Positions 1 to 7,038 of a stretch of 10,179 bases of DNA are shown here, piece after piece. The DNA lies in assembly GCA_020628975.1 (NCBI GenBank), contig JAHDEF010000050.1:1-10179 (forward strand), given 5' to 3'. This DNA comes from Aquimarina sp. (GTDB lineage: Bacteria; Bacteroidota; Bacteroidia; Flavobacteriales; Flavobacteriaceae). A program made the translations under genes and the position numbers. The notes under the pieces are model-generated. The model worked only from the letters and a program-made list of their open reading frames with translations, was not told where the DNA came from and did no database searches. The stretch's first letter is position 1. Every line of letters begins with the position of its first letter.

Positions 1-86
1 TTGATTATTTATTTTGAATTAGGTTTCATTTGAATACAGCTAATCTTCATTGAAAATTTGCTATAGTTTCCCATAAAAATAGAGAA

Positions 87-905
87 ATGCAAAAACCAAA
101 TAAAAGACTAATAGGGCAAACTTGTATTGTTACAGGATCTAGCTCTGGTATCGGAAGTGCTATTGCTAAATCGCTAGGAAAAGAGGGGGCTAATGTTGTT
201 ATAAATTACCATAGTGATAAGGAAGGTGCCGAGGAAACAGCTCAGTGGATATGCGATAATGAAAAATGCGGACAGGCTATTATTGTAAAATGTGATGTTA
301 GCGATGAGGCTGATGTTAAACGTTTATTTAAAACCGCTGTAGCAACTTTTGGTACTGTCGATGTACTTGTAGCTAATTCAGGAATTCAAATAGATCATCC
401 TTTACACGAAATGCCTTTAAAGGATTGGAAGAAGGTATTAGGCATTAATCTAACTGGACAATTTCTTTGTGCTAAAGAAGCTATTCTTGAATTTAAACGT
501 AGGGGTATGCGCAAGGAAGTTTCTAATTCTTTAGGGAAAATTATACATATGAGTTCTGTACATGAAATTATCCCGTGGGCGGGACATGTAAATTATGCTG
601 TAGCTAAAGGGGGACTTAAAATGTTAATGGAAACCATTTGCCAAGAATATGGTCCAGAAAAAATACGATGTAACAGCATTGCGCCTGGAGCTATAAAAAC
701 AGATATTAATAAAGATGTTTGGGGGAATGAAGAAGGTCGAGAAAAAATGCTAAAAGTAATTCCTTATAAAAAAATTGGCGAACCCGATGATATTGGAAGC
801 GTAGCCAGTTGGTTGGCTTCTGACGAATCGGAATACATCAATGGAACCACCATTTTTGTGGATGGGGGAATGACTTGCTATCCTGGATTTACACAAAATG
901 GATAA
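87..905 (+). CDS. Glucose 1-dehydrogenase-like short-chain dehydrogenase (SDR)
   Basis: This is a 272-residue classical SDR, predicted cytosolic. It probably oxidises glucose or a similar aldose to the lactone with NAD(P)+. The Rossmann glycine motif TGSSSGIG is at residues 16-23. The catalytic set is Ser157, Tyr170 and Lys174, with Asn121 in GINLTG as the usual fourth member. The stretch SSVHEIIPW before the active Tyr, the IGEP motif near 230 and the C-terminal GGMTCYPGF closely resemble Bacillus glucose 1-dehydrogenases as I recall them, and this is the basis for the substrate guess. Compared with those enzymes it carries a short insertion around residues 139-149. The usual NNAG motif is replaced by ANSG (residues 96-99). 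The ATG at 87 has an A-rich leader and puts the glycine motif at the normal distance from the N-terminus. The stop overlaps the start of the glycosylase gene. The SDR fold is certain; another sugar or polyol could be the substrate. Confidence 0.88.
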   Translation: MQKPNKRLIGQTCIVTGSSSGIGSAIAKSLGKEGANVVINYHSDKEGAEETAQWICDNEKCGQAIIVKCDVSDEADVKRLFKTAVATFGTVDVLVANSGIQIDHPLHEMPLKDWKKVLGINLTGQFLCAKEAILEFKRRGMRKEVSNSLGKIIHMSSVHEIIPWAGHVNYAVAKGGLKMLMETICQEYGPEKIRCNSIAPGAIKTDINKDVWGNEEGREKMLKVIPYKKIGEPDDIGSVASWLASDESEYINGTTIFVDGGMTCYPGFTQNG

Positions 906-1489
906 TGATTGTTAACGACAATGATATTGAAAATTTAATTGCGAAAGATCCAATATTGCATTGGATCTTTTCAGAATACGGTCAACCACCAAATTGGCAG
1001 CGGCCACCTAATTTTGTTTCCTTAGTACAAATTATTTTAGAACAACAAGTAAGTCAAGCTTCAGCTAAAGCGCACTTTGAAAAACTACAATCTTATGTTG
1101 GCGACATTACTCCAGAAAAACTCATTTTATTATCTAACGAAGCTTTTAAAAGCTGTTTTGTAAGCCGCCAAAAAGCTAATTATTTAAGGAACATTTCTAA
1201 AGAAGTACTTGCAGGCAACCTTGATTTCGAAACGCTAGTTTCGAAAAGTGATATTGAAGTGAAAGAAAACCTAACAGCTATTAAAGGTATAGGGAATTGG
1301 ACGGCGAATATATTCTTAATGCTTTGTTTACAGCGAAAAAACATTTCTTTAGATAATGATATTGCGATCGTTAATGCTATCAATAAACTATATAAAATTT
1401 CTTTAGAAGAACTAAATCTGAAGTGGCAACCTTTAAATAGTTTAGCCAGCTATTTCTTATGGCACTACTATTTATCTATAAGAAAATAA
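905..1489 (+). CDS. AlkA-type DNA-3-methyladenine glycosylase (HhH-GPD family)
   Basis: This 194-residue protein is a base-excision repair glycosylase that would remove alkylated bases from DNA. The helix-hairpin-helix is visible as LTAIKGIGNWTA (residues 123-134). It is followed by LDND at 149-152, where Asp152 aligns with the catalytic Asp of E. coli AlkA (FLPDD). Other family marks are EQQVSQASA (46-54), matching the conserved QQ[VL]S helix, and WQPLNSLASYFLWHYY near the C-terminus, like the AlkA W-P-W-R-S-Y-A segment. It lacks the N-terminal domain of E. coli AlkA and has no FeS-cluster cysteines of the Nth/MutY type. An in-frame ATG at 875 lies inside the upstream gene. I chose ATG 905 because it overlaps the upstream stop as TAATG, a usual translational coupling arrangement, and the 10 extra residues resemble nothing in the family. 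Co-transcription with the SDR gene is inferred. A functional link between the two is not evident. Confidence 0.85.
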   Translation: MIVNDNDIENLIAKDPILHWIFSEYGQPPNWQRPPNFVSLVQIILEQQVSQASAKAHFEKLQSYVGDITPEKLILLSNEAFKSCFVSRQKANYLRNISKEVLAGNLDFETLVSKSDIEVKENLTAIKGIGNWTANIFLMLCLQRKNISLDNDIAIVNAINKLYKISLEELNLKWQPLNSLASYFLWHYYLSIRK

Positions 1490-1493
1490 GTTT

Positions 1494-1775
1494 CTAGACA
1501 GCTAAATAATCTGAAAGACTCGTATCGCGTTTAAACATCAAAGCAACATAAGAACATTGAGGAATAATTTTAAGCTCTTCTTTTTTTACTTTTTCGATCA
1601 ATTTATCAAATAGTTTTTTTGCCACCCCCTGTCCTCGATATTGAGGCAAAACACCTGTATGATTTACGGTTAATACCGCCTGAGCTCTAGTGAAAGTCAT
1701 TTCACCTATTTGCTTATTATTCTCTGTAGCGTATACACCTCCGCTATTTTTATTCTCAATAATTTCTAATTCCAT
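1494..1775 (-). CDS. Small GNAT-like N-acetyltransferase, YjdJ type
   Basis: This 93-residue protein belongs to the short, single-domain GNAT-related family (COG2388, YjdJ-like). The acetyl-CoA pyrophosphate-binding loop is Q45-Y-R-G-Q-G-V-A52, preceded by HTGVLPQYRG, the usual HTxVxPxxRG pattern. KIIPQCSYV (69-77) corresponds to the conserved K-I-x-P-x-C-x-[FY]-V strand with its cysteine. The length is normal for the family, which lacks the N-terminal part of full GNAT enzymes. The substrate is unknown for most members, and no partner is implied here. The start ATG (1773-1775 on the plus strand) is preceded by an A-rich leader. The gene converges with the glycosylase gene, leaving only 4 nt between stops, and I see no terminator hairpin there. 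It is probably monocistronic. Confidence 0.85.
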   Translation of the reverse strand: MELEIIENKNSGGVYATENNKQIGEMTFTRAQAVLTVNHTGVLPQYRGQGVAKKLFDKLIEKVKKEELKIIPQCSYVALMFKRDTSLSDYLAV

Positions 1776-2137
1776 CTTTTTTTTGCAATCTAGTTTTCTC
1801 CTTTTTATTGATAAAACACATTAACTTTTTTTAACGGTTTAGTTTTTTAATATTTAGAGTCTAAAATTTTAAAAGGTTTAAGATAAATTTATGTAAGTAA
1901 CTAAATAGCTGTAATCTTTGATGCGAAGTACTCCATTCATAAAAACCTAAATCGATATACTAATGAAACTTCTACCTTTGTTAGAATGGCAATCGTAGCT
2001 TTTGACTACGAGTTATCATATTGATTCATAATAACATTTGAATTATTACGTAAAAACGTACAAAATATTTACACTTTATAAAATGACAAAACTTAAGCGT
2101 TACTTTTATACAAAGTTTGGTAAACTATTATATACAA
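1776..2137. other. AT-rich intergenic region without a supported gene
   Basis: No ORF with coding character is visible in this stretch of about 360 nt. It should contain the promoter of the GNAT gene (minus strand), but I find no clean TAnnTTTG box for it. On the plus strand there is a perfect TACCTTTG box at 1973-1980, without a TTG at the expected upstream distance. Small inverted repeats follow: TCGTAG/CTACGA at 1993-1998 and 2006-2011, and TACGT/ACGTA at 2047-2051 and 2056-2060. These could mark a small RNA reading toward the hairpin at 2138-2172, but each signal is weak alone in DNA this AT-rich. Confidence 0.5.
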
Positions 2138-2172
2138 AAAAGCCTATGTTGTTTTGAACAACATAGGCTTTT
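2138..2172 (-). terminator. Intrinsic terminator of the GH2 gene
   Basis: A perfect 14-bp inverted repeat (2138-2151 with 2159-2172, arm AAAAGCCTATGTTG) has a 7-nt loop. On the minus strand it is followed by a T-run (TTTTTTG). It starts 21 nt after the stop codon of the GH2 gene, as expected for a rho-independent terminator. On the plus strand the T-run is broken (TTTTGAATTTTT), so termination in that direction would be weaker. Confidence 0.88.
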
Positions 2173-2192
2173 GAATTTTTTGCTAATACTTG

Positions 2193-4730
2193 TTATTTCA
2201 AAGTAAGTGTTATAGATTGATCTGCTAATCCATCAATTTTAGCAATTACTTTAACTGCACCAGCCGTTTTCTTTGATTGTATAATGGCTAAAGCGCGACC
2301 TTTGGCTGTCACCAAATGATTTGATTGAAAATCTTGAACGTTATCATCTTCTCCATTATCAACTCCTAGTAATTTGGCATCACCCTCAATTACAAAAGTA
2401 ACTTTCTTATTTTCTGTTCTAACAAGCCTCCCTTTTTCGTCAGTCAACTGCACTACTAAATGGGAAACATCATAAGCATCGGCTTTCAACGAAGTTTTAT
2501 CTGCTGTCAATGTAAACGCAGTTACTTCCGTAGTAGTTTCTAAGGTTTCGGTTATTTCTTTTCCTTCATGGATACCTTTAGCAACTAAAGTACCCGCTTC
2601 GTAAGGAATCGTCCATCGAAGAATTTTATCAGGAGTTTTAGTTAATTCTCTAAATCCTAAAGATTTTTCATTTAAGAATAGCTCTACTTTTTCAAGATTA
2701 GTCGCAATTTCTACTACGATATCTTCTCCTTTCTTATAATTCCAATGCATGTTAGAATCCCTCCAATTGTATGCATTAGCACTTTCAGGAAGTTCTTGTG
2801 CCGAAGGCCCTTTTTTGAAACCTGATTTTGCTAATGGAATCGTTCCAAAAGAAAGGTGTGGCTCATCTACCCAAATACTTTTAAAGTAATTCCAACCTTG
2901 TACTTTAAATCCAGCAAGATTCAACATATCTGACCAACCTCCTTTAACAGGCCAGTCTCCACTTTTCTCTCCTAAATATCCAATTCCCGTCCACATATAC
3001 ATACTGTAAACGCCAGGATTTTTAACAACATCATTCCAATCATTAATATTTCCTGAGCATTCCGTAATGGTTACTTGCTTTTCAGGAAAATGCTTTTGTG
3101 CCCACTCGATATCGGCATTTCTATAACTGAAACCTGCGATGTCAACTACATCAGCAAATCCGCTAACCATACTTACTTGTGGAATAATAAAGTTTGCCGC
3201 AGTGGTTCTTGTTGGATCTAATTCTTTAACAGCATCATTGATTTTTTTAGCCGTTTCTACCAAAATAAATTCTCCTTTTTCAGAAGCATCATAACGTGCT
3301 TTCATTTCTTTAGGTGAAAATTTCGGAGCACCACCCCAATATCCTGTATGTTCTTGTGGGTCGTTAGGATTATTCCAATACCCTGTAACATAACGGTAAT
3401 GCAAATATGTCCATTCTATTTCGTTACCAATACTCCATTGCATTACCGATGGGTGATTACGATCACGTAAAACAGATCTTGTTAAATCGCTTTTCCACCA
3501 TTTTTGAAAGTGCTTTACATAACCTTCGGTTACATATTCTGGTTTTCTTTCGTGGTAATTTAAACGCTTATCTTTCGCGTAATCCCACTCGTCAAAAATT
3601 TCATCTTGTACTAAGAATCCCATTTCATCACATAGGTCTAAAAATTCTTGTGAGAAAGGATTGTGAGAAGGTCGAATACCATTAACACCAGCATCTTTAA
3701 GTTTCTGCAGTCTTCTTCTCCATACTCCTTTAGGTACAGCTGCCCCAACTAATCCTCCATCGTGGTGTAAACATACCCCTTTAATTAAGGTATTTTCGCC
3801 ATTTAAGAAAAACCCTTCTTTAGCCTTGAATTCTAATTTTCGAATTCCAAAAGGCGTTTCGTATTCATCTACTTTGTTTCCATCAGCAGTTACTGTTGTG
3901 ATGGCTTTATATAAGTTTGGGTAGTTATAATGCCAAAGTTTAGGTTGCTCCACTACAAAATCTTGCTTAATTTCTTGCATTTCTCCAGCAGGTAAGTTTA
4001 CCTCTTTCGATTGTGAGGCTACTTGAGTTCCGTTAGCATCTATAATTTTAGTTGCCAGCGTAAAGGCAGTGGCTTCCTTATTTTGATTGACCACACTTAC
4101 ATCTAAATCAATTGTAGCTTTTTCTTTAGAAACTTCTGGTGTTTTAATAAACGTACCCCAAATCGGAATATGTAATTTATCAAGCGTAACTAATTTTACA
4201 TTACGATATATACCGCTACCAGGATACCAACGCCCATCGACATATCTTGTGCGATCAACGTGTACCGTTAAAATATTTTCCTGCCCTTTTTCTTTTAACA
4301 CATCTGTTAAATCGAAATATACCGGAGAATAACCATAAGGATTTTCCCCTAGTTTTTTTCCATTCAGCCAAAATGTAGCGTTGTTATATACTCCATCAAA
4401 AAGAATAAAGGTGCTTTTTTCTGACGCATCATTTTCAGTAGTAAAATGCTTTTGGTATATACCAACACCGCCAGGTAGATATCCTGTAGCGCCATCCCAC
4501 TTTTTGTCGAAAGAATGCTCTACACTCCAATCATGAGGTAAGCGAATATCTCGCCAAGAAGCATCATTCAAAGGAACATTAGCAGGCACCAAAGAATCTT
4601 TAACTTCGGTAAATTTCCAATCAAAATTAAAATCGATTTCTCGTTGTATTGTGGAATTTTCGTTGTGTTCCTTTTGCTGGCAAGAAATAAATCCAACTAA
4701 AAGAATGGAAAGAAAGAGTAACTTTTTCAT
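2193..4730 (-). CDS. GH2 family glycoside hydrolase, probable beta-galactosidase lipoprotein
   Basis: This 845-residue exo-acting glycosidase probably releases beta-galactose from oligosaccharides, judging by the gal genes beside it. A lipoprotein signal peptide (KKLLFLSILLVGFIS) precedes Cys17, so the enzyme is lipid-anchored in the envelope. Domains in order, approximately: GH2 sugar-binding jelly roll 31-186, Ig-like domain 190-300, catalytic TIM barrel 305-640, DUF4982-like domain 655-730 (HWNYKKGEDI, VELFLNEKSLG), and a GH2 C-terminal Ig-like domain 735-845. RPSHNP is at 353-358. The acid/base is Glu437 in WSIGNE and the nucleophile is Glu557 in TITECSG. The 120-residue interval between them is longer than in E. 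coli LacZ and includes a Tyr/Trp/Gly-rich stretch near 440-468. A longer frame begins at 4772, but ATG 4730 gives a clean signal peptide and avoids the operator-like palindrome. It has its own terminator and is separated from galE by another. Other beta-glycosidase specificities in GH2 (galacturonidase, glucuronidase, mannosidase) cannot be excluded. Confidence 0.88.
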   Translation of the reverse strand: MKKLLFLSILLVGFISCQQKEHNENSTIQREIDFNFDWKFTEVKDSLVPANVPLNDASWRDIRLPHDWSVEHSFDKKWDGATGYLPGGVGIYQKHFTTENDASEKSTFILFDGVYNNATFWLNGKKLGENPYGYSPVYFDLTDVLKEKGQENILTVHVDRTRYVDGRWYPGSGIYRNVKLVTLDKLHIPIWGTFIKTPEVSKEKATIDLDVSVVNQNKEATAFTLATKIIDANGTQVASQSKEVNLPAGEMQEIKQDFVVEQPKLWHYNYPNLYKAITTVTADGNKVDEYETPFGIRKLEFKAKEGFFLNGENTLIKGVCLHHDGGLVGAAVPKGVWRRRLQKLKDAGVNGIRPSHNPFSQEFLDLCDEMGFLVQDEIFDEWDYAKDKRLNYHERKPEYVTEGYVKHFQKWWKSDLTRSVLRDRNHPSVMQWSIGNEIEWTYLHYRYVTGYWNNPNDPQEHTGYWGGAPKFSPKEMKARYDASEKGEFILVETAKKINDAVKELDPTRTTAANFIIPQVSMVSGFADVVDIAGFSYRNADIEWAQKHFPEKQVTITECSGNINDWNDVVKNPGVYSMYMWTGIGYLGEKSGDWPVKGGWSDMLNLAGFKVQGWNYFKSIWVDEPHLSFGTIPLAKSGFKKGPSAQELPESANAYNWRDSNMHWNYKKGEDIVVEIATNLEKVELFLNEKSLGFRELTKTPDKILRWTIPYEAGTLVAKGIHEGKEITETLETTTEVTAFTLTADKTSLKADAYDVSHLVVQLTDEKGRLVRTENKKVTFVIEGDAKLLGVDNGEDDNVQDFQSNHLVTAKGRALAIIQSKKTAGAVKVIAKIDGLADQSITLTLK

Positions 4731-4757
4731 TATTAAATTGAAATAGAATTGAATATT

Positions 4758-4767
4758 CAAACGTTTG
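4758..4767. promoter_or_regulatory. Palindromic operator-like site upstream of the GH2 gene
   Basis: CAAACGTTTG is a perfect 10-bp palindrome with a central CG, centred about 32 nt upstream of the GH2 start codon. The 14-mer TTCAAACGTTTGCG around it agrees at 12 of 14 positions with the CcpA cre consensus TGNAANCGNTTNCA, the general form of LacI-family operators. The minus-strand sequence AACGTTTG at the same place is one base from the Bacteroidota -7 box TAnnTTTG, so a bound repressor would cover the putative promoter. The function is inferred. Confidence 0.4.
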
Positions 4768-4797
4768 CGCAATACTTTTTGCAGACACGAAAATATA

Positions 4798-4835
4798 AAA
4801 AGCCTAGGTTTTTACATCGAAAAACCTAGGCTTTT
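4798..4835 (-). terminator. Intrinsic terminator of the galM-galE operon
   Basis: A perfect 16-bp inverted repeat (4798-4813 with 4820-4835, core AGCCTAGGTTTTT) has a 6-nt loop, ACATCG. On the minus strand it ends in TTTT followed by TATATTTT. It lies 44 nt beyond the galE stop and ahead of the GH2 gene, so it separates the two transcription units. On the plus strand it also ends in TTTTATT, so it may be bidirectional. Its arms strongly resemble those of the terminator at 2138-2172. Confidence 0.88.
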
Positions 4836-4879
4836 ATTCTATTATATTATCAAATATGTATTCTAGACTGTAATTTTGC

Positions 4880-5896
4880 TTATGAACGCACTTTCTTTTC
4901 CCATTTCCAAGCGGTTTCCATGGCTTCATCTAGCGACGAAGTGGCTTTCCAACCTAGTTCATTATTTGCCAAAGTGGTGTCAGCATAAGCCGCAGTTACA
5001 TCACCTTCACGTCGTGGAGCAATCTTATAATTTAGTTTTTCTCCAGAAACCTTCTCAAAAGAATTTATGACTTGCAAAACAGAACTTCCTGTTCCTGTCC
5101 CGATGTTAAACACCTCGTAATTTTCTTTATTTTTATTATTAATCAGTCGCTCTAGAGCAACTACGTGAGCCTTTGCCAAATCAACTACGTGAATGTAATC
5201 GCGCACACAAGTGCCATCTTCTGTTGGGTAATCGTCACCAAAAACAGCTAATTGATCACGTAATCCTACACCTGCTTGTGTAATAAAAGGTACTAAATTT
5301 TGAGGAACACCTAAAGGTAATTCTCCTATTTCAGCACTTTCGTGCGCACCAATGGGGTTAAAATAACGTAAAGCGATTGCTTTTAGTTGCGGCACTACTT
5401 TACAGGTATCACGAATAATTTCTTCTCCTATTTGTTTGGTATTTCCGTAAGGAGATTCTGCTGGCTTAACAGGAGCACTTTCTGTGATAGGTAATTCATC
5501 TGCTTGACCGTATACTGTACATGATGAACTGAATATAAAACTAGCGTCGTCTTTCATTTGCAATTCTTGTAACAAATACACTAGCGTACCAATATTATTT
5601 TCGTAATAGGTCAAAGGAATTTGAACGCTTTCACCTACTGCTTTTGAAGCCGCAAAGTGAATTACTCCTTTGATATCTTGATGTCTTTGAAAGAAATCAA
5701 CCACCTTAGGTTTATCTCTTAAATCGATTTTTTCAAATAGGGGTGTTTTGCCGGTAATTTTTGTAATGCCTTCTAAAACTTCCTCCGAAGAATTAGAACA
5801 ATTATCTATAATTACTACCTCATAGCCTTCATTTTGAAGTTCTACCACCGTATGTGATCCAATAAAACCTAGTCCTCCAGTTACTAATACCTTCAT
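4880..5896 (-). CDS. galE: UDP-glucose 4-epimerase
   Basis: GalE interconverts UDP-galactose and UDP-glucose using tightly bound NAD+. It closes the Leloir cycle and also supplies UDP-galactose for cell-surface glycans. The 338-residue length equals that of the bacterial enzyme. The NAD-binding GGLGFIG is at residues 7-13. The active-site set is Ser125 in FSSSCTVYG, Tyr150 in SPYGNTK and Lys154, each exactly one residue beyond E. coli Ser124, Tyr149 and Lys153. ALRYFNPIGAH (175-185), GTCVRDYIHVVDLA (228-241) and the C-terminal RREGDV (295-300) are family hallmarks. It lies 48 nt downstream of galM on the same strand, with no hairpin between, so the two should form one transcript ended by the terminator at 4798-4835. 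It is predicted cytosolic. It is unlikely to be a different nucleotide-sugar epimerase, given the match across the whole length. Confidence 0.96.
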   Translation of the reverse strand: MKVLVTGGLGFIGSHTVVELQNEGYEVVIIDNCSNSSEEVLEGITKITGKTPLFEKIDLRDKPKVVDFFQRHQDIKGVIHFAASKAVGESVQIPLTYYENNIGTLVYLLQELQMKDDASFIFSSSCTVYGQADELPITESAPVKPAESPYGNTKQIGEEIIRDTCKVVPQLKAIALRYFNPIGAHESAEIGELPLGVPQNLVPFITQAGVGLRDQLAVFGDDYPTEDGTCVRDYIHVVDLAKAHVVALERLINNKNKENYEVFNIGTGTGSSVLQVINSFEKVSGEKLNYKIAPRREGDVTAAYADTTLANNELGWKATSSLDEAMETAWKWEKKVRS

Positions 5897-5944
5897 TTTC
5901 TAAATAGTTATAGCAATCTTGAAACGACTGCTTAGATGTTGTTG

Positions 5945-6958
5945 TTAGCAAACAAATTTATAAATTAATTGGTGTTTATAGGTAGTGTTTCTCTTTAAAA
6001 TAGTACTATCAAAATGGTCATTCTTTGTGGCATCAGGAAAATGTTGTGTTTCTAAACATAGTCCTGCATAAGGACCGTAAGTTTTTCCTGCTTTACCTTT
6101 TAAATTTTCTACATAAGCCGCTGTATACAATTGCACACCTGGCTGTGTGGTTTCAATTTCTAAACTTTTTTGACCATATGAAGCGCTTGCTGCAAATGCT
6201 AAGGTGTCTTTAGGTTTGTTGATCACATAATTATGATCGTACCCCATGGGTAATTCTCCTGCAAATGTATTTAGCTGATTAGCTATATTTCGTTTTTCTC
6301 GAAAATCTAATACACCTCCTTTGGTACTTAAAATTTCGCCTGTCGGAACACTCGTAATATCATTTTTTGTATAGAAGTTTGCATTGATTTGCACTTCATG
6401 CGATTTGATATCTGGAACTGCAAAACCCGAAAGGTTAAAATAATCATGCCTAGTTAAATTAACAACGGTGTCTTTGTCAGATTCAGCTTCGTAACCTATT
6501 AGCAAACGATTATCGTCGGTAAGCTCGAAAGTATTAGTTACTTTTAAATTCCCTGGATACCCTTCTTCACCATCTTTACTGGTGTAGGTTAACCTCAACA
6601 CATTATTTTCAATAATTCCATCCCAGTTCTTTTTATTGAAACCTTGGAAACCACCGTGAAGCTGTTTTGGGGATTCATTTTCTGAAAGTTTCACTTCTTC
6701 CCCGTTAATAATTACAGATGCATTTGATAGTCGATTTGCGTTTCGACCCACAACACCGCCCAAGTAATAAGTATCGCTTATGTATTCTTCCAAGGAATCG
6801 TATCCTAATACAATATCAGTTCCGTCAGGGTATATCAATTTTTGAATGTGTAAACCAAAACTCAACAAGTGAATTTCAAAACCGTTGGAATTGGTTAACA
6901 CATACTTTTTAACTGTCGCTCCATCAGGCAACTGTCCAAAATCTTCTGAAGTGATCAT
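5945..6958 (-). CDS. galM: Aldose 1-epimerase (galactose mutarotase)
   Basis: GalM converts beta-D-galactose, as released by beta-galactosidases, to the alpha anomer that galactokinase uses. The protein has 337 residues, the usual length, and no signal peptide, so it is expected in the cytosol. Visible motifs are GGVVGRNANR (67-76), LHGG with His101, NLTRHDYFNL with the catalytic acid His171, YDHNYV with Asp241 and His242, PGVQLYTA (273-280), and LETQHFPDA with the catalytic base Glu303. One oddity is that the residue before the catalytic His is Arg170, where the family usually has Asn (NLTNHxYFNL). The Arg codon is AGG, at least two base changes from an Asn codon, so this is not a single sequencing error. 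It is the first gene of the minus-strand operon with galE, and divergent from galK. Its leader contains the terminator hairpin described separately. Confidence 0.95.
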   Translation of the reverse strand: MITSEDFGQLPDGATVKKYVLTNSNGFEIHLLSFGLHIQKLIYPDGTDIVLGYDSLEEYISDTYYLGGVVGRNANRLSNASVIINGEEVKLSENESPKQLHGGFQGFNKKNWDGIIENNVLRLTYTSKDGEEGYPGNLKVTNTFELTDDNRLLIGYEAESDKDTVVNLTRHDYFNLSGFAVPDIKSHEVQINANFYTKNDITSVPTGEILSTKGGVLDFREKRNIANQLNTFAGELPMGYDHNYVINKPKDTLAFAASASYGQKSLEIETTQPGVQLYTAAYVENLKGKAGKTYGPYAGLCLETQHFPDATKNDHFDSTILKRNTTYKHQLIYKFVC

Positions 6959-7008
6959 GAAATCAAAATTTTTCTAAAAATACTCTTTTTAACGGTAGAA
7001 GTTAGCGC

Positions 7009-7038
7009 AAAAAAAATCCAGGCAGTCACCTGCCTGGA
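7009..7038 (-). terminator. Intrinsic terminator or attenuator upstream of galM
   Basis: A perfect 9-bp GC-rich inverted repeat (7017-7025 with 7030-7038, arm TCCAGGCAG) has a 4-nt loop. On the minus strand it is followed at once by eight T (A-run 7009-7016 on the plus strand). This is textbook rho-independent form. No annotated minus-strand gene ends here, and galM begins 50 nt downstream. It must therefore end either an unannotated small RNA or a galM leader transcript. Confidence 0.8.

Noticed and set aside
875..904. Upstream ATG for the glycosylase inside the SDR gene
   Set aside because: A 31-nt overlap is less likely than the TAATG overlap at 905, and the added residues show no family similarity.
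3407..3685. Plus-strand ORFs inside the GH2 gene (3407-3685 and 4087-4332)
   Set aside because: They are antisense to conserved GH2 coding sequence and have no recognisable domain or start context.
4731..4772. Extended GH2 start giving 14 more residues
   Set aside because: It would bury the lipoprotein signal peptide behind a charged extension and run through the operator-like palindrome. ATG 4730 begins a clean signal peptide.
4876..5070. Short antisense ORFs inside galE, galM, galK and the glycosylase gene
   Set aside because: All lie fully or almost fully within well-supported genes in another frame and resemble no protein family.
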